Source: Platanthera guangdongensis (Eukaryota > Streptophyta > Magnoliopsida > Asparagales > Orchidaceae). Taken from it: a DNA stretch of 64,000 bases. The position numbers and the translations under genes are program-made. Location: NCBI GenBank assembly GCA_039583875.1, contig CM077158.1:237514453-237578452 (forward strand), written 5' to 3'. Numbering within the stretch: position 1 is the first letter of the stretch; every line of letters starts with the position of its first letter. Positions 1-9,232 of the stretch are shown here, piece after piece. The notes under the pieces are model-generated. The model had not been told where the DNA came from, made no database searches, and worked only from the letters and a program-made list of their open reading frames with translations.

Positions 1-215
1 ATAAAACAGCTAAGACTGTACCTAAGCAAAGGTACAATATGTTTGAGTGTTGGTGTTGTGGCAAGGTAGGACACTTTGTCATGGACTGTTGGCACAATGC
101 TAGTGTCAAAGTGAGTAGCAAACTGCCTGTTGGAAAACCTGTAGGTAGCTTTGTTAGGAAGCAAACTAACCAGTACCAAGGACCCAAGAATTCTTTGGGT
201 TCTAAGGTTCACTAA
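1..215 (+). pseudogene. gag: gag C-terminus with CCHC zinc knuckle (copia)
   Basis: The frame open at the window edge carries one retroviral-type zinc knuckle, CWCCGKVGHFVMDC (CX2CX4HX4C), coded at about 48-89. It would bind element RNA during particle assembly. It is followed by a basic linker. The frame is closed by TAA at 213-215, and the same frame then continues into the protease at about 222, so gag and pol were one polyprotein and this stop is a lesion. The gag N-terminus lies outside the window. Confidence 0.75.
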
Positions 216-2051
216 TCTGTTTTGCAGGTGAGTCCAAGTGGCCATGCCCCAATATGGTACTTGGACAGTGGATGTTCCAGACATATGACTAGAACAAGGG
301 AATTGCTAAAGGACTACACACCTATCAAGGATGGTCCAAAAGTCACCTTTGGTGGTTCTGAAAAAGGAATCATCAAAGGGTTTGGTAACATTTCTAGTAA
401 CTTAGTTACCATTACTCAAGTGGCTTATGTTAAAGGTTTGAAACACAACCTAATTAGTATAAGTCAATTAAGTGATGTAGGATATGACATCTCATTTGTT
501 AAGGATGGTTGTCATATCAAGAGGTCAAATGATCAAGAGATCATTTTGACAGATTATAGAAAGAGGAATGTTTATTGCCTAGATATTATGGTTGAGAACA
601 ATGGTTCTCCAGTGTGTCTTGTAGCTGATGAGAAAGTCTCTCATTGTGTCAAATGGCACAAGAGACTAGCCCATCTCAACTACAAGATAATTGGCAAACT
701 CTTTAGCAAAGAGTTAGTGAGGAATGGTCCTCAAGTTAAGTGTATTAAAGATGGAATATGCTCAGCTTGTCAAAAGGGCAAGCAGACAAGATCCACCTTT
801 AGTAGCATTAACAACAAAGATGCTGTGAGGTGTTTATACCTCTTGCATATGGATCTTTTTGGTCCTATGCCAGTGCACAGCCTAGGTAGGAAGGTTTATA
901 CCTTTGTAGTTGTAGATGACTACTCAAGGTTTTCCTGGGTGTTCTTTCTTAGACAGAAATCTGAAACACCTAGTGTCTTCTATAGCTTTGTCAAACAGAT
1001 TCGGAATGAACTAGACAGTACAGTGGTCAAAATAAGAAGTGACCATGGTACTGAATTTCAGTCTGATAGTATGACAAAACTATGTGAAGAATTTGGGATA
1101 TTTCAAGAGTTTTCTTCACCAAGAACACCTCAGCAAAATGGCATTGCTGAGAGGAAGAATAGAACCTTGATTGAGGCTGGTAGGACCCTATTAAGTGATA
1201 TATTACTACCAGAATATTTCTGGGCTGAGGCAGTTAATATTGCATGTCATGTTATTAATAGGGCTACCATTACTAAAAGCCTCAACAAGACCCCCTATGA
1301 GGTTGTGAAAGGCAGAAAATCAAACCTATCCTATTTCAGGATCTTTGGTTGTAAGTGCTTCATACTTAACAATGGAAAGTCTTACTTGACAAAGTTTGCT
1401 ACCAAGTCCCAAGAGGGAATTTTTGTTGGGTACAACAACAACAGTAAGGCTTATAGAGTCTACAACTTGTCTACTCAAGTTGTAGAAGAATCTGTACATG
1501 TAGTGTTTGATGAAACTAGACTTATTAACAATGAGTTGTCTAGTAGTATTTGCAGCTCCTCAGGTATAACTAAAAAGATGGACAAGCTCACTATAGAAGA
1601 AGGACCTACAGCAAGACAGCAAGTAGAAGATAGTAGCTATTGTCCAGAGGGAGTACTACATATACCTAATGCAGAAGAAGTTCAAGTAGTACAGCAAGAT
1701 GAAAAAACTGAAGAAGTTCAACCTGAAGTCAGGATGCCTCCAGCCAATAGGCATCTTAGAGATCATCCAGTAGAGCAAATCATTGGTGATCCAAGACAAG
1801 GGGTACAAACAAGGAGCAGAAATCTGAATGCAGTGGTCTTCTCCAGTTTTCTATCCCAAGTTGAGCCAAAGAAGTTTGAAGAAGCCATCCTAGACCCACA
1901 TTGGATTGAAGCATTGCAAGAAGAGCTGAATCAGTTCAAGAGGTGCAAGGTCTGGGAGCTTGTTCCTAAACCTAAAGACCACAACATAATTGGAACCAAG
2001 TGGATCTTTAGGAACAAAATGGATAAACATGGAGTCATCTTTAAGAACTAA
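216..2051 (+). pseudogene. pol: pol part 1: aspartic protease, integrase, start of RT (Sirevirus-like copia)
   Basis: The frame holds the protease active site in WYLDSGCSRHMT (about 255-290) and the GAG-pre-integrase zinc region (KWHKRLAHLN and the later CSACQKGK). The integrase core follows: DLFGPM, DDYSRFSWVFF, SDHGTEFQ, then NGIAERKNRT, which gives the D,D-35-E triad. The C-terminal integrase region is acidic and variable. RT begins with EALQEELNQFKR and TKWIFRNK. A TAA codon at 2049-2051 breaks the RT just before the conserved ARLVAKGY motif. The same frame continues after it, so this is one nonsense mutation rather than a domain boundary. Confidence 0.85.
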
Positions 2052-3244
2052 GCAAGGTTGGTTGCTAAAGGATATAGGCAGGAAGAAGGTATTGACTTTG
2101 ATCAAACCTTTGCTCCAGTAGCCAGACTGGAAGCCATAAGGATGTTCCTGGCCTATGCAACCTTTCAAGGATTTAAAGTTTACCAAATGGATGTAAAGTC
2201 AGCCTTTTTGAATGGTAATCTAAAAGAGGAAGTCTATGTGGAACAGCCATCAGGTTTTGTTGATTCAACTCAACCTAATCATGTATATAGACTTAGGAAA
2301 GCATTATATGGGTTAAAGCAAGCCCATAGGGCTTGGTATGAAACCTGTCTAGTTTTCTCATTGAGAATAAGATCACAAGGGGGAAAATAGACAATACTCT
2401 ATTCCTTAGGGAATCCAGAGGCAAAGTAATACTCGTCCAAATATATGTAGATGACATAATATTTGGGTCTACTAAAAGTAGTCTTTGCAAAAAGTTTGCA
2501 AAACTAATGCAAGGACAATTTGAGATGAGTAGTATGGGGGAACTTAAGTTCTTCTTGGGTCTCCAAGTTAGACAGACTGAGAATGGTTTATCCATATGCC
2601 AGTCTAAGTTCACCCTAGAACTCATAAGGAAGTATGGTATGGATTCATCCAGTACCATGAAAACTCCTATGAGGTCAAGTATGTCTCTTAGCAAATATGA
2701 TGTAGGGAAACCTGTAGATGAGACTTTGTATAGAGGGATAGTTGGCTCCCTACTCTATTTGACTGCAAGTAGACCAGATATCATGTATGCTACATGTGTC
2801 TGTGCAAGGTATCAAGCATGACTTAAAGAGTCTCATTTGACATCAGTCAAAAGGATACTGAGATATCTAAAGGGCACTCCTTATCTAGGCCTCTGGTACC
2901 CTAGGAATGGGGATTTTGAACTACCAGGTTATTCAGATGCAGACTTTGCAGGATGCAAAGAAGACATAAAAAGTACAACTAGAACCTATCAATTCCTAGG
3001 TGGAAGACTGATTTCATGGAGTAGCAAGAAGCAAACAAGTGTGGCTATCTCCACTGCAGAATCAGAATATGTGGCAGCTGGAAGTTGCTGTGCTCAACTT
3101 CTATGGATACAACATCAGCTTGAGGACTATGAAATTCAGGTAAGTAGAACTCCACTCTTTTGTGATTCTACAAGTGTTATATCAATTGCAAACAATCTTG
3201 TTTCCCATAGTAGAACCAAACATATTGAAATAAAATATCATTTT
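2052..3244 (+). pseudogene. pol: pol part 2: reverse transcriptase and RNase H fragments (copia)
   Basis: RT motifs are visible in pieces: [20 protein letters not shown] (first catalytic Asp), LYGLKQA, YVDD (about 2445-2456) and MGELKFFLGLQV. RNase H follows, with YSDADFAGC, STAESEYVA and DSTSVISIANN. A frameshift lies between about 2340 and 2440. TGA at 2819-2821 interrupts the RT/RNase H link, but the frame is the same on both sides. RNase H stops at the codon for KYHF at 3244, where another copia element was inserted. Its last residues resume at 8564. Confidence 0.85.
3240..3244 (+). repeat. target-site duplication ATTTT, left copy
   Basis: The five bases before the TG of the 5' LTR match 8559-8563 after the 3' LTR. 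Removing the insert and one copy restores the RNase H reading frame of the outer element. Confidence 0.9.
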
Positions 3245-3653
3245 TGTTGAAGTATTAGACCGGGCGGCTTAGCGGTCTGATCCAGCGGTTTGTTGACTGG
3301 GCGGCTTAGCGGTCTGATCCAGCGGTTTGTTGGTCGAGCGGTCTGGCGGTCTCACTCTGAAGCCTGGAGACCGGGCGGTCTATCGGTCTACCATTGCAGC
3401 CTGTTCTATCCTGCTGGAGTTGCCGAGCGGTTAACCCATCTGTCTAACCGCGCGGCCTGTGCGGTCACCTTTATTCTAGCCGCTCAGTACTGTATATGTT
3501 TAGTCCCACATTTTTTGTATACTCTCTTTCTTATCTCCTTCATTCTATATAAGGGAGGTCATACCTTTGTAAATGATATCTTTTTTGGATAATAAAATTT
3601 CAATTATTCAAAAGTTTATCCGCTCTTTCTCTATTTTTCGCTACTTTCTAACA
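3245..3653 (+). repeat. 5' LTR (409 bp) of nested copia
   Basis: It begins TGTTGAAGTATTAG and ends CTTTCTAACA. Near its start is a twofold repeat of about 39 bp with the GGGCGGCTTAGCGGTCTGAT core. A TATA-like box (CTATATAAGG, about 3545-3554) and AATAAAA (about 3590) mark the core promoter and polyadenylation region. Confidence 0.92.
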
Positions 3654-3671
3654 TGTTATCAGAGGACACGG
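3654..3671 (+). other. primer binding site (initiator Met tRNA type)
   Basis: TGTTATCAGAGG follows the LTR end directly. It differs by two bases from the usual plant copia site TGGTATCAGAGC. Confidence 0.75.
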
Positions 3672-4243
3672 TCATTTCCTCCTGATTCTGTGCGCTTTCT
3701 GTTGTTCGCGGCTTGTTTTCCGCTTTCTGTGACCTGCCTCGCGGCTTGCCTTCTCTTTTGTCCGCTACCCTATTCGCGCGGCTTGTTTCTGTCCGCTGCC
3801 CTGTTCGCACGGCTTGCTTCTTCTTGGTTCTCTTCTCCTACTGCTATTCGTCGTAGCGACCTGTTTCCTTGTCGCCGCGCTCCTTGTTCTTTCTTGCCTC
3901 TCCGACTTCCTAGTCGTTGCGGCCTGTCTCTGTCCGCGTGACTTGTCTCTACCCGCTGCGGACTTCTTCTCCCTGTCCGCTTCTGCTTTCCCCATATATG
4001 CTTGTCTCTATAATCGCGGTTTGCTGCTGTGATCTGCCTGATTGTGCGGGTTGTTCCTTTCTCACCCGCATCTTGGTCGCGGTCACTTGCTCTTCTCCTC
4101 TCTTCTGTTCGCTCGGCCTTTTCAGTCTGCGCGACCTCTTCCCCGCTGTGCCTTTGACCTCTTTCTAGCCGCTACTGTTCGCGCGGCTTCTTCTGTTTTC
4201 TAACCGCTACTGTTCGCGCGGCTTCTTCTGCTTGCCGGGTTCT
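3672..4243 (+). other. untranslated leader of nested copia
   Basis: This C/T-rich stretch between primer site and gag has repeated TTCGCGCGGCTT-like words. No supported gene lies here; the long open frames change frame freely and look compositional. Confidence 0.55.
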
Positions 4244-5150
4244 ATGACTACCTCCGGTCTCACCACTACTCCTGCAGCTCCTTCTCCTCCTCCTCCTTCG
4301 GGCAACCTTGGCACCCTTTCCAAGCTTGTTGGCTCCAACTATCCCGATTGGAGCGTTTCTTTCACCTTTCTCCTTCGTTCTCAACGCAAGCGTCATCACC
4401 TCACCGATGACCCTCCTTCTCGCACCTCTCCTGAGTTTGATGATTGGGATGCGAGTGATGCACTTGTCCGCACCTGGCTGGCCAACAGCCTTTCTGATGA
4501 GTGACTTCCCGTCATTCGCCATGATGAGACGGTCAAGGCCGCCTGGCTTCACCTCGCTGCTCTCTATTCTAAGGGGGGCCAGACGTCCCGTATTTATACT
4601 CTCTATGCGGACCTCTTAGCCCGCCCTTCCATGTCACCGGCTGCGGCTTATCAGCAGGTTCAGGCTCTTGGTGCTGAAATCCTCCAGAATCGCCCCTTCT
4701 CCGCGGACTTGGCCGACCAGCACAAACACTTCCCGGAACTACTGGTTGTTTGTTATCTTCTTCGTCTTCCCGACTCTTATGATATGATCCGCCAGCAGAT
4801 CTTGGGTGAGGCGGAATCTCCTACTTTGGATGCCACTGCGGCTCGCATTGCCGCTGTTACTTCGCTACTCCAGCGGCCTCTGTTGGCCTCCCCACTTCCC
4901 AGGACTCCTTTGCTCACCAAGCTCAGAGGGGGGCCCTAGTAGCCGCGGCTCCTCTGGCGGACGAGGTTCATCCCGGTTCCTCTGCTCTCACTGTGGTCGT
5001 ACTGGCCATACTGTTGACCGCTGCTGGCAGAAACATCCTCATCTTCGCCCTTCCGGTGATGCTCCTTCTTCGGCCTCCACCTCTTCTCGGCCGTCTGCCT
5101 CTGTGGACACGACGTCAGGTAGTGCCCCCGTCGTTACCCAAGGTAAATGA
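4244..5150 (+). pseudogene. gag: gag of nested copia (broken)
   Basis: The ATG at 4244 starts a capsid-like region with LVGSNYPDWSVSF and LLRSQRKRHHL, typical of copia gag N-termini that begin by stating the subunit to be moved. TGA at 4502-4504 interrupts it, but the same frame goes on to 4939 (KAAWLHLAALYS, then LPDSYDMIRQQIL). A frameshift near 4930 moves to the frame with the zinc knuckle CSHCGRTGHTVDRC (about 4981-5022). TGA at 5148-5150 lies just before the protease in the same frame, where family members usually have Trp. Gag would form the cytoplasmic particle. Confidence 0.8.
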
Positions 5151-6960
5151 CTGATTGACTCCGGTGCCACAAATCATATGACGGGCAACCCTCATTGCTT
5201 CTCCCGTCTTGAGACCCATGACCGCTTACCCCCGGTTCGTGTGGCGGATGGTTCCCCGTCCCCGGTTCATGGGACGGGCATGGTTCAACTCACCCCATCG
5301 CTTTGCTTGGAGGATACCCTCTATGTCCCGAAGTTCCCGTGCAATTTGTTATCAGTTACTACTTTATGCCGGCAACTTCAGTGCTCCGTCTTATTCACTC
5401 CTACTACTTGTTCTTTTCAGGACCCGGGGACCCAGCGGACGATTGCTACTGGGACTGAGAGCGGTGACCTCTACTTCCTCGATGATGTTTCCGCTCTATC
5501 TGCCTACTCCTCCTCCACCGATCTCCTTCAGTGGCATCTTCGTCTTGGACATCCTCCTCCTCGGCTTCTTCGCCAGCTTCTGCCCCACTTACCTCCTACC
5601 AGTTCTCCGCTCAACTGTGATGTGTGTCAGCTTGGCAAACATCATCGCTCCTCCTTCCCACCGAAGCAAGGCCGTGGCTCCTCTCGCATATTTGATCTTA
5701 TTCATTCCGATGTATGGGGTCCTGCTCCTACCCTCACAGTTGGTCGGGGCAGTTCCTATTTTGTCACTTTTATCGATGATTTTTCTCGATGTACCTGGGT
5801 GTATCTGTTAAAAGATCACTCTGAACTATTTTCTGTTTGGCAATCATTTTACTTTATGATTAAGACTCAATTTGCTATTTCTATTAAAGTCTTACGTTCT
5901 GATAATGCCAAGGAATATCTGACTCATGAGTTCTCCGCGTTCTTTCACCAACATGGCCTCCTTCATCAAACGACTTGTGTTTACACCTCCCAGCAGAATG
6001 GGGTGGCGGAGCGTAAAAACCATCACCTGCTTGATGTTGCTCGTACTCTCATGACGCAGATGCACGTCCCTCGCTCCTACTGGGGATACGCTGTACTCCT
6101 CGCCTGCTATCTCATCAATTGCCTTCCCTCCATGGTTCTCCACGGCCAGACTCCCTTCTCCCTTCTCTACCCCCACCAGGAACCTTTTCCTCTTCCTCTC
6201 TGTGTCTTTGGCTGTACGGCCTTTGTTCACGCTCCCTCCGCTACCCGTGACAAGCTTTCCCCCCGTTCCACCAAGTGTGTCTTTTTGGGGTACTCTACCA
6301 CTCAAAAAGGTTATTGCTGCTTTGACCCCCTTCTCCGCAAGCAGTTTGTCTCCGCGGATGTGACTTTTTTCGAAAATGCTTCCTATTTCTCTCCTCCCTC
6401 TTCTCTTCCTTCTGATATCTCCGTTCCTTCCACACCTCTCGACGTTTTCCCACCTTCGTCTCCTCCTCCACCGACTCCTTCTCAGTCCGTCTCCCCACCC
6501 ACCCCTCCACCCTCCTCTCTGCTGCCGTCTCTCTCTAGTCCCGGGCCAGCCTTCTCCGCCACGGACGCTCCGATCGCTGACGCTCCCATCGTTGACGCTC
6601 CCGTTGACCTGGATGTTCCCATTGCCCTTCGCAAAGGGGTGCGGGCGTATACTCTACACCCGCTCACGGCTGTTGTTTCCTATGATCAGCTTTCTCCTTC
6701 TCGCAGGTGTTTTGCCTTGGCTATCTCTGCTACTTCTACTCCCCGTACCTACCAGGAGGCTCTTGCTCTCCCTCATTGGAAGTCTGCCATGGATGAGGAG
6801 ATGGCTACTCTTACTGAACGGGGTACCTGGACCCTTGTTCCTCCTCCCGTGGGCACTGATGTGGTTGGCTGTCGCTGGGTCTTCGTTGTGAAGTTTCGCC
6901 CCGACGACACTGTGGATCGCTACAAAGCTCGGCTGGTGGCCAAGGACCTTTCTCTATGGC
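5151..6960 (+). pseudogene. pol: pol part 1 of nested copia: protease, integrase, RT start
   Basis: Protease LIDSGATNHMTG (about 5151-5186) is followed by the GAG-pre-integrase region (LLQWHLRLGH, CDVCQLGKHHRSSF). The integrase core has HSDVWGPAP, FIDDFSRCTWVY, RSDNAKEY and NGVAERKNHHLL. A long Ser/Pro-rich linker follows at about 6370-6620. RT starts with HWKSAMDEEM, GCRWVFVVKF and RYKARLVAKD. At about 6944 the sequence jumps from the ARLVAKG motif into the coding for LYGDLQEDVYMEQPPGY in another frame. Roughly 150 bp, including the RT motif with the first catalytic Asp, are therefore missing. Confidence 0.88.
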
Positions 6961-8142
6961 GATCTTCAGGAGGACGTCTATATGGAGCAACCTCCTGGGT
7001 ATGTTGCTCAGGGGGAGACACGTGTATGTCATTTGAAGAAGGACATTTATGGCCTAAAGCAGAGCCCTCGGGCATGGTTCGACAAATTCAGTGGTATTGT
7101 GGCTACCATCGGCTTTCAAAGGAGTTCGGCCGATCACTCCTTATTCATTTGCAAAACGGCCTCGGGACTGGTGGTTTTGGCCGTATATGTGGATGATATT
7201 CTCCTTACTGGCGATGACCGAGATGGGGTGGACTTGACGAAGAAGCACCTCCGTCAGCACTTGGTCACGAAGGATATGGGCTCCCCGAAATACTTTTTGG
7301 GGATAGAAATCTCTCGGAAACTTGACTCCTTGGTTCTCTCTCAACGGAAGTATGCCCTTGATCTTCTACGAGAAGCAGGATTGACAGGTGCCAAACCAGC
7401 TCGTTTTCCCATGGCTGTTGGAGAAGACAAAACGTGGACGGATGACTCGCCTCTTCTATCTGATGTCACAAGGTACAGACGTTTGGTAGGCAAACTCATC
7501 TATCTCACGGTGACTAGACCCGACATCGCCTATGTTGTAGGCAAGGTCAGCCAGTTTATGCAAGCTCCCAGGGAGTGCCATCTTCAGTCCGCCCTGATGA
7601 TTTTAGAGTATATCAAAGCAGCACCAGGCAGAGGGTTACTCTTTCAGAAGAATGGTCATCTGAGGGTTGAGACCTACTCAGATTCAAGTTACGCGGATGA
7701 CAAAGGCGATCGTAAATCCACATCCGGTTTTTGTACCTTTGTTGGAGGTAATCTCGTGAGTTGGAAGAGCAAGAAACAGTCTGTTGTCTCCATATCCAGT
7801 GTCGAAGCCGAATACCGGAGTATGGCGTCAATCACGTGTGAGTTAAAGTGGTTGCGGGCTCTCATGCTTGACCTGGGCGAGGTATATGACTGTCCTCTCC
7901 CTATGTTCTGTGACAACAAGGCCGCTATACACATATCCAGAAATCTGGTCTTCCATGAGAGAACAAAGCATATAGAGGTTGACTGTCACTTCATTCGGGA
8001 AGAGATTTTGAAGAAACAGATTTGTACTCCTTTTGTCACCTCTGACAAGGAATTGGCAGATATCTTCACCAAGCCGGTTTCTACTTCCTTCTTCCTCATT
8101 TGTGACAAGCTGGGCATGATTGATATCTATGCTCCAGCTTGA
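6961..8142 (+). pseudogene. pol: pol part 2 of nested copia: RT palm and RNase H
   Basis: This frame is open to its natural stop at 8140-8142. It contains MEQPPGYV, IYGLKQSPRAW, the RT catalytic YVDDILLTG (about 7186-7212), MGSPKYFLGIEI and RPDIAYVVGKVSQFM. RNase H follows with TYSDSSYADD, ISSVEAEYRSM, FCDNKAAIHI, RTKHIEVDCHFI and ADIFTKPV. It is out of frame with part 1 because of the deletion at about 6944. The RT/RNase H C-terminal half is therefore intact, but the enzyme cannot be made. Confidence 0.88.
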
Positions 8143-8149
8143 GGGGGAG
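8141..8149 (+). other. polypurine tract
   Basis: GAGGGGGAG directly precedes the 3' LTR. It overlaps the end of the RNase H stop codon region and would prime plus-strand synthesis. Confidence 0.85.
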
Positions 8150-8558
8150 TGTTGAAGTATTAGACCGGGCGGCTTAGCGGTCTGATCCAGCAGTTTGTTG
8201 ACCGGGCGGCTTAGCGGTCTGATCCAGCGGTTTGTTGACCGAGCGGTCTGGCGGTCTCACTCTGAAGCCTGGAGACCGGGCGGTCTATCGGTCTACCATT
8301 GCGGCCTGTTCTATCCTGCTGGAGTTACCGAGCGGTTAACCCATCTGTCTAACCGCGCGGCCTGTGCGGTCACCTTTATTCTAGCCGCTCAGTACTGTAT
8401 ATGTTTAGTCCCACATTGTTTGTATACTCTCTTTCTTATCTCCTTCATTCTATATAAGGGAGGTCATACCTTTGTAAATGATATCTTTTTTGGATAATAA
8501 AATTTCAATTATTCAAAAGTTTATCCGCTCTTTCTCTCTTTTTCGCTACTTTCTAATA
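8150..8558 (+). repeat. 3' LTR (409 bp) of nested copia, followed by duplication ATTTT (8559-8563)
   Basis: It has the same length and layout as 3245-3653. The terminal CA has become TA (8557-8558). The right target duplication ATTTT follows directly. Confidence 0.92.
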
Positions 8559-8563
8559 ATTTT

Positions 8564-8706
8564 CTTAGAGAACATGTAGAAAAAGAAGATATTTTACTGG
8601 AATATGTTAGAACAGATAATCAACTTGCTGATATGTAACTAAGCCCTTAGAAGAAATTAAGTTCAATAGGTTTAAAATTGAACTAGGTATGATAAACTTA
8701 GAATAA
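8564..8706 (+). pseudogene. pol: end of RNase H of the outer copia
   Basis: It resumes the frame broken at 3244 (LREHVEKEDILLEYVRTDNQ), then reads LADM. One base is missing near 8628, before the TKPLEEIKFN motif. The C-terminus runs to the TAA at 8704-8706. It shows that the outer element predates the nested copia. Confidence 0.85.
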
Positions 8707-8732
8707 GTTTATAGAAATGGCTAAGTAAAATG

Positions 8733-9198
8733 GTGTCGACACACAGAGATATCTGTGTCGACACAGAAAAGTGGTGTCGACACTTCAGGGAAAAGGTGTC
8801 GACACATCTAGGAAGTTGGTGTCGACACTTCAGAATATTAGTGTCGACACATGACAAGTTGGTGTCGACACATCCAAGGTGGTGTCGACACTTAGTATTT
8901 ACTCAGAATTATCTAAGTAAAGTCTCGAATAAATGTCGAGTTGAGTGGTGTCGACACATAATCAAGTGTCGACACATATATATGTTGACTAAACTTGTGT
9001 CGACACATAGGTGTCGAGACATTATAAGTCTGTGTCGACACTTATAAGTCTGTGTCGACACTTATCCACAGTGTCGACACAATTTAAGTTAGCTGACCCG
9101 CCCTTTCATCTTCAAACTTAGAAAGGTATAAATAGGATTTTGCCTTTGTCTGTCGACACGCTCACTAAAGTTTTGAGACCAAACTTGTGTGTCGACAC
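8733..9198. repeat. array of 10-bp palindromes GTGTCGACAC
   Basis: There are fifteen exact copies, starting at 8733, 8755, 8774, 8796, 8819, 8841, 8862, 8882, 8948, 8966, 8997, 9032, 9052, 9071 and 9189, plus near-copies at 9011 and 9150. The first eight are spaced 19-23 bp apart (mean about 21), roughly two helical turns. The array lies between pol and the env-like ORF and upstream of a TATA box. It looks like a binding-site cluster for a dimeric factor. Confidence 0.9.
9127..9134 (+). promoter_or_regulatory. TATA box upstream of the env-like ORF
   Basis: TATAAATA lies 99 bp before the ATG at 9233, just after the main palindrome array. It would place transcription start near 9160 and give a leader of about 70 nt. 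No primer binding site follows, so this is not an obvious LTR. Confidence 0.55.
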
Positions 9199-9232
9199 CT
9201 CTCTTCTCTCCAGTCAAATTCTTCAAACCCTA

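Larger units (their letters stand above)
3245..8558 (+). mobile_element. complete copia element nested in the RNase H of the outer copia
   Basis: It has two 409-bp LTRs, a Met-type primer site, gag, protease, integrase, RT, RNase H, a polypurine tract and a 5-bp target duplication (ATTTT). By eye I count about nine mismatches between the LTRs, mostly transitions, so the insertion is moderately recent. The pol is nonetheless broken by stops and by an internal deletion in RT. GC content and codon use (many CTC, TCC, CTT codons) differ clearly from the AT-rich host element. Confidence 0.9.

Noticed and set aside
3672..4230. Open frames in the leader of the nested copia
   Set aside because: C/T-rich composition keeps frames open; no domain, and the position is the untranslated leader.
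8730..9047. Open frame through the palindrome array (about 105 codons)
   Set aside because: It is a by-product of the GTGTCGACAC repeat (repeated VSTH); no start context or family likeness.
8733..9198. CRISPR-like array
   Set aside because: The repeat is only 10 bp and palindromic, the spacers are 9-13 bp and share words, and the DNA is a plant retroelement.
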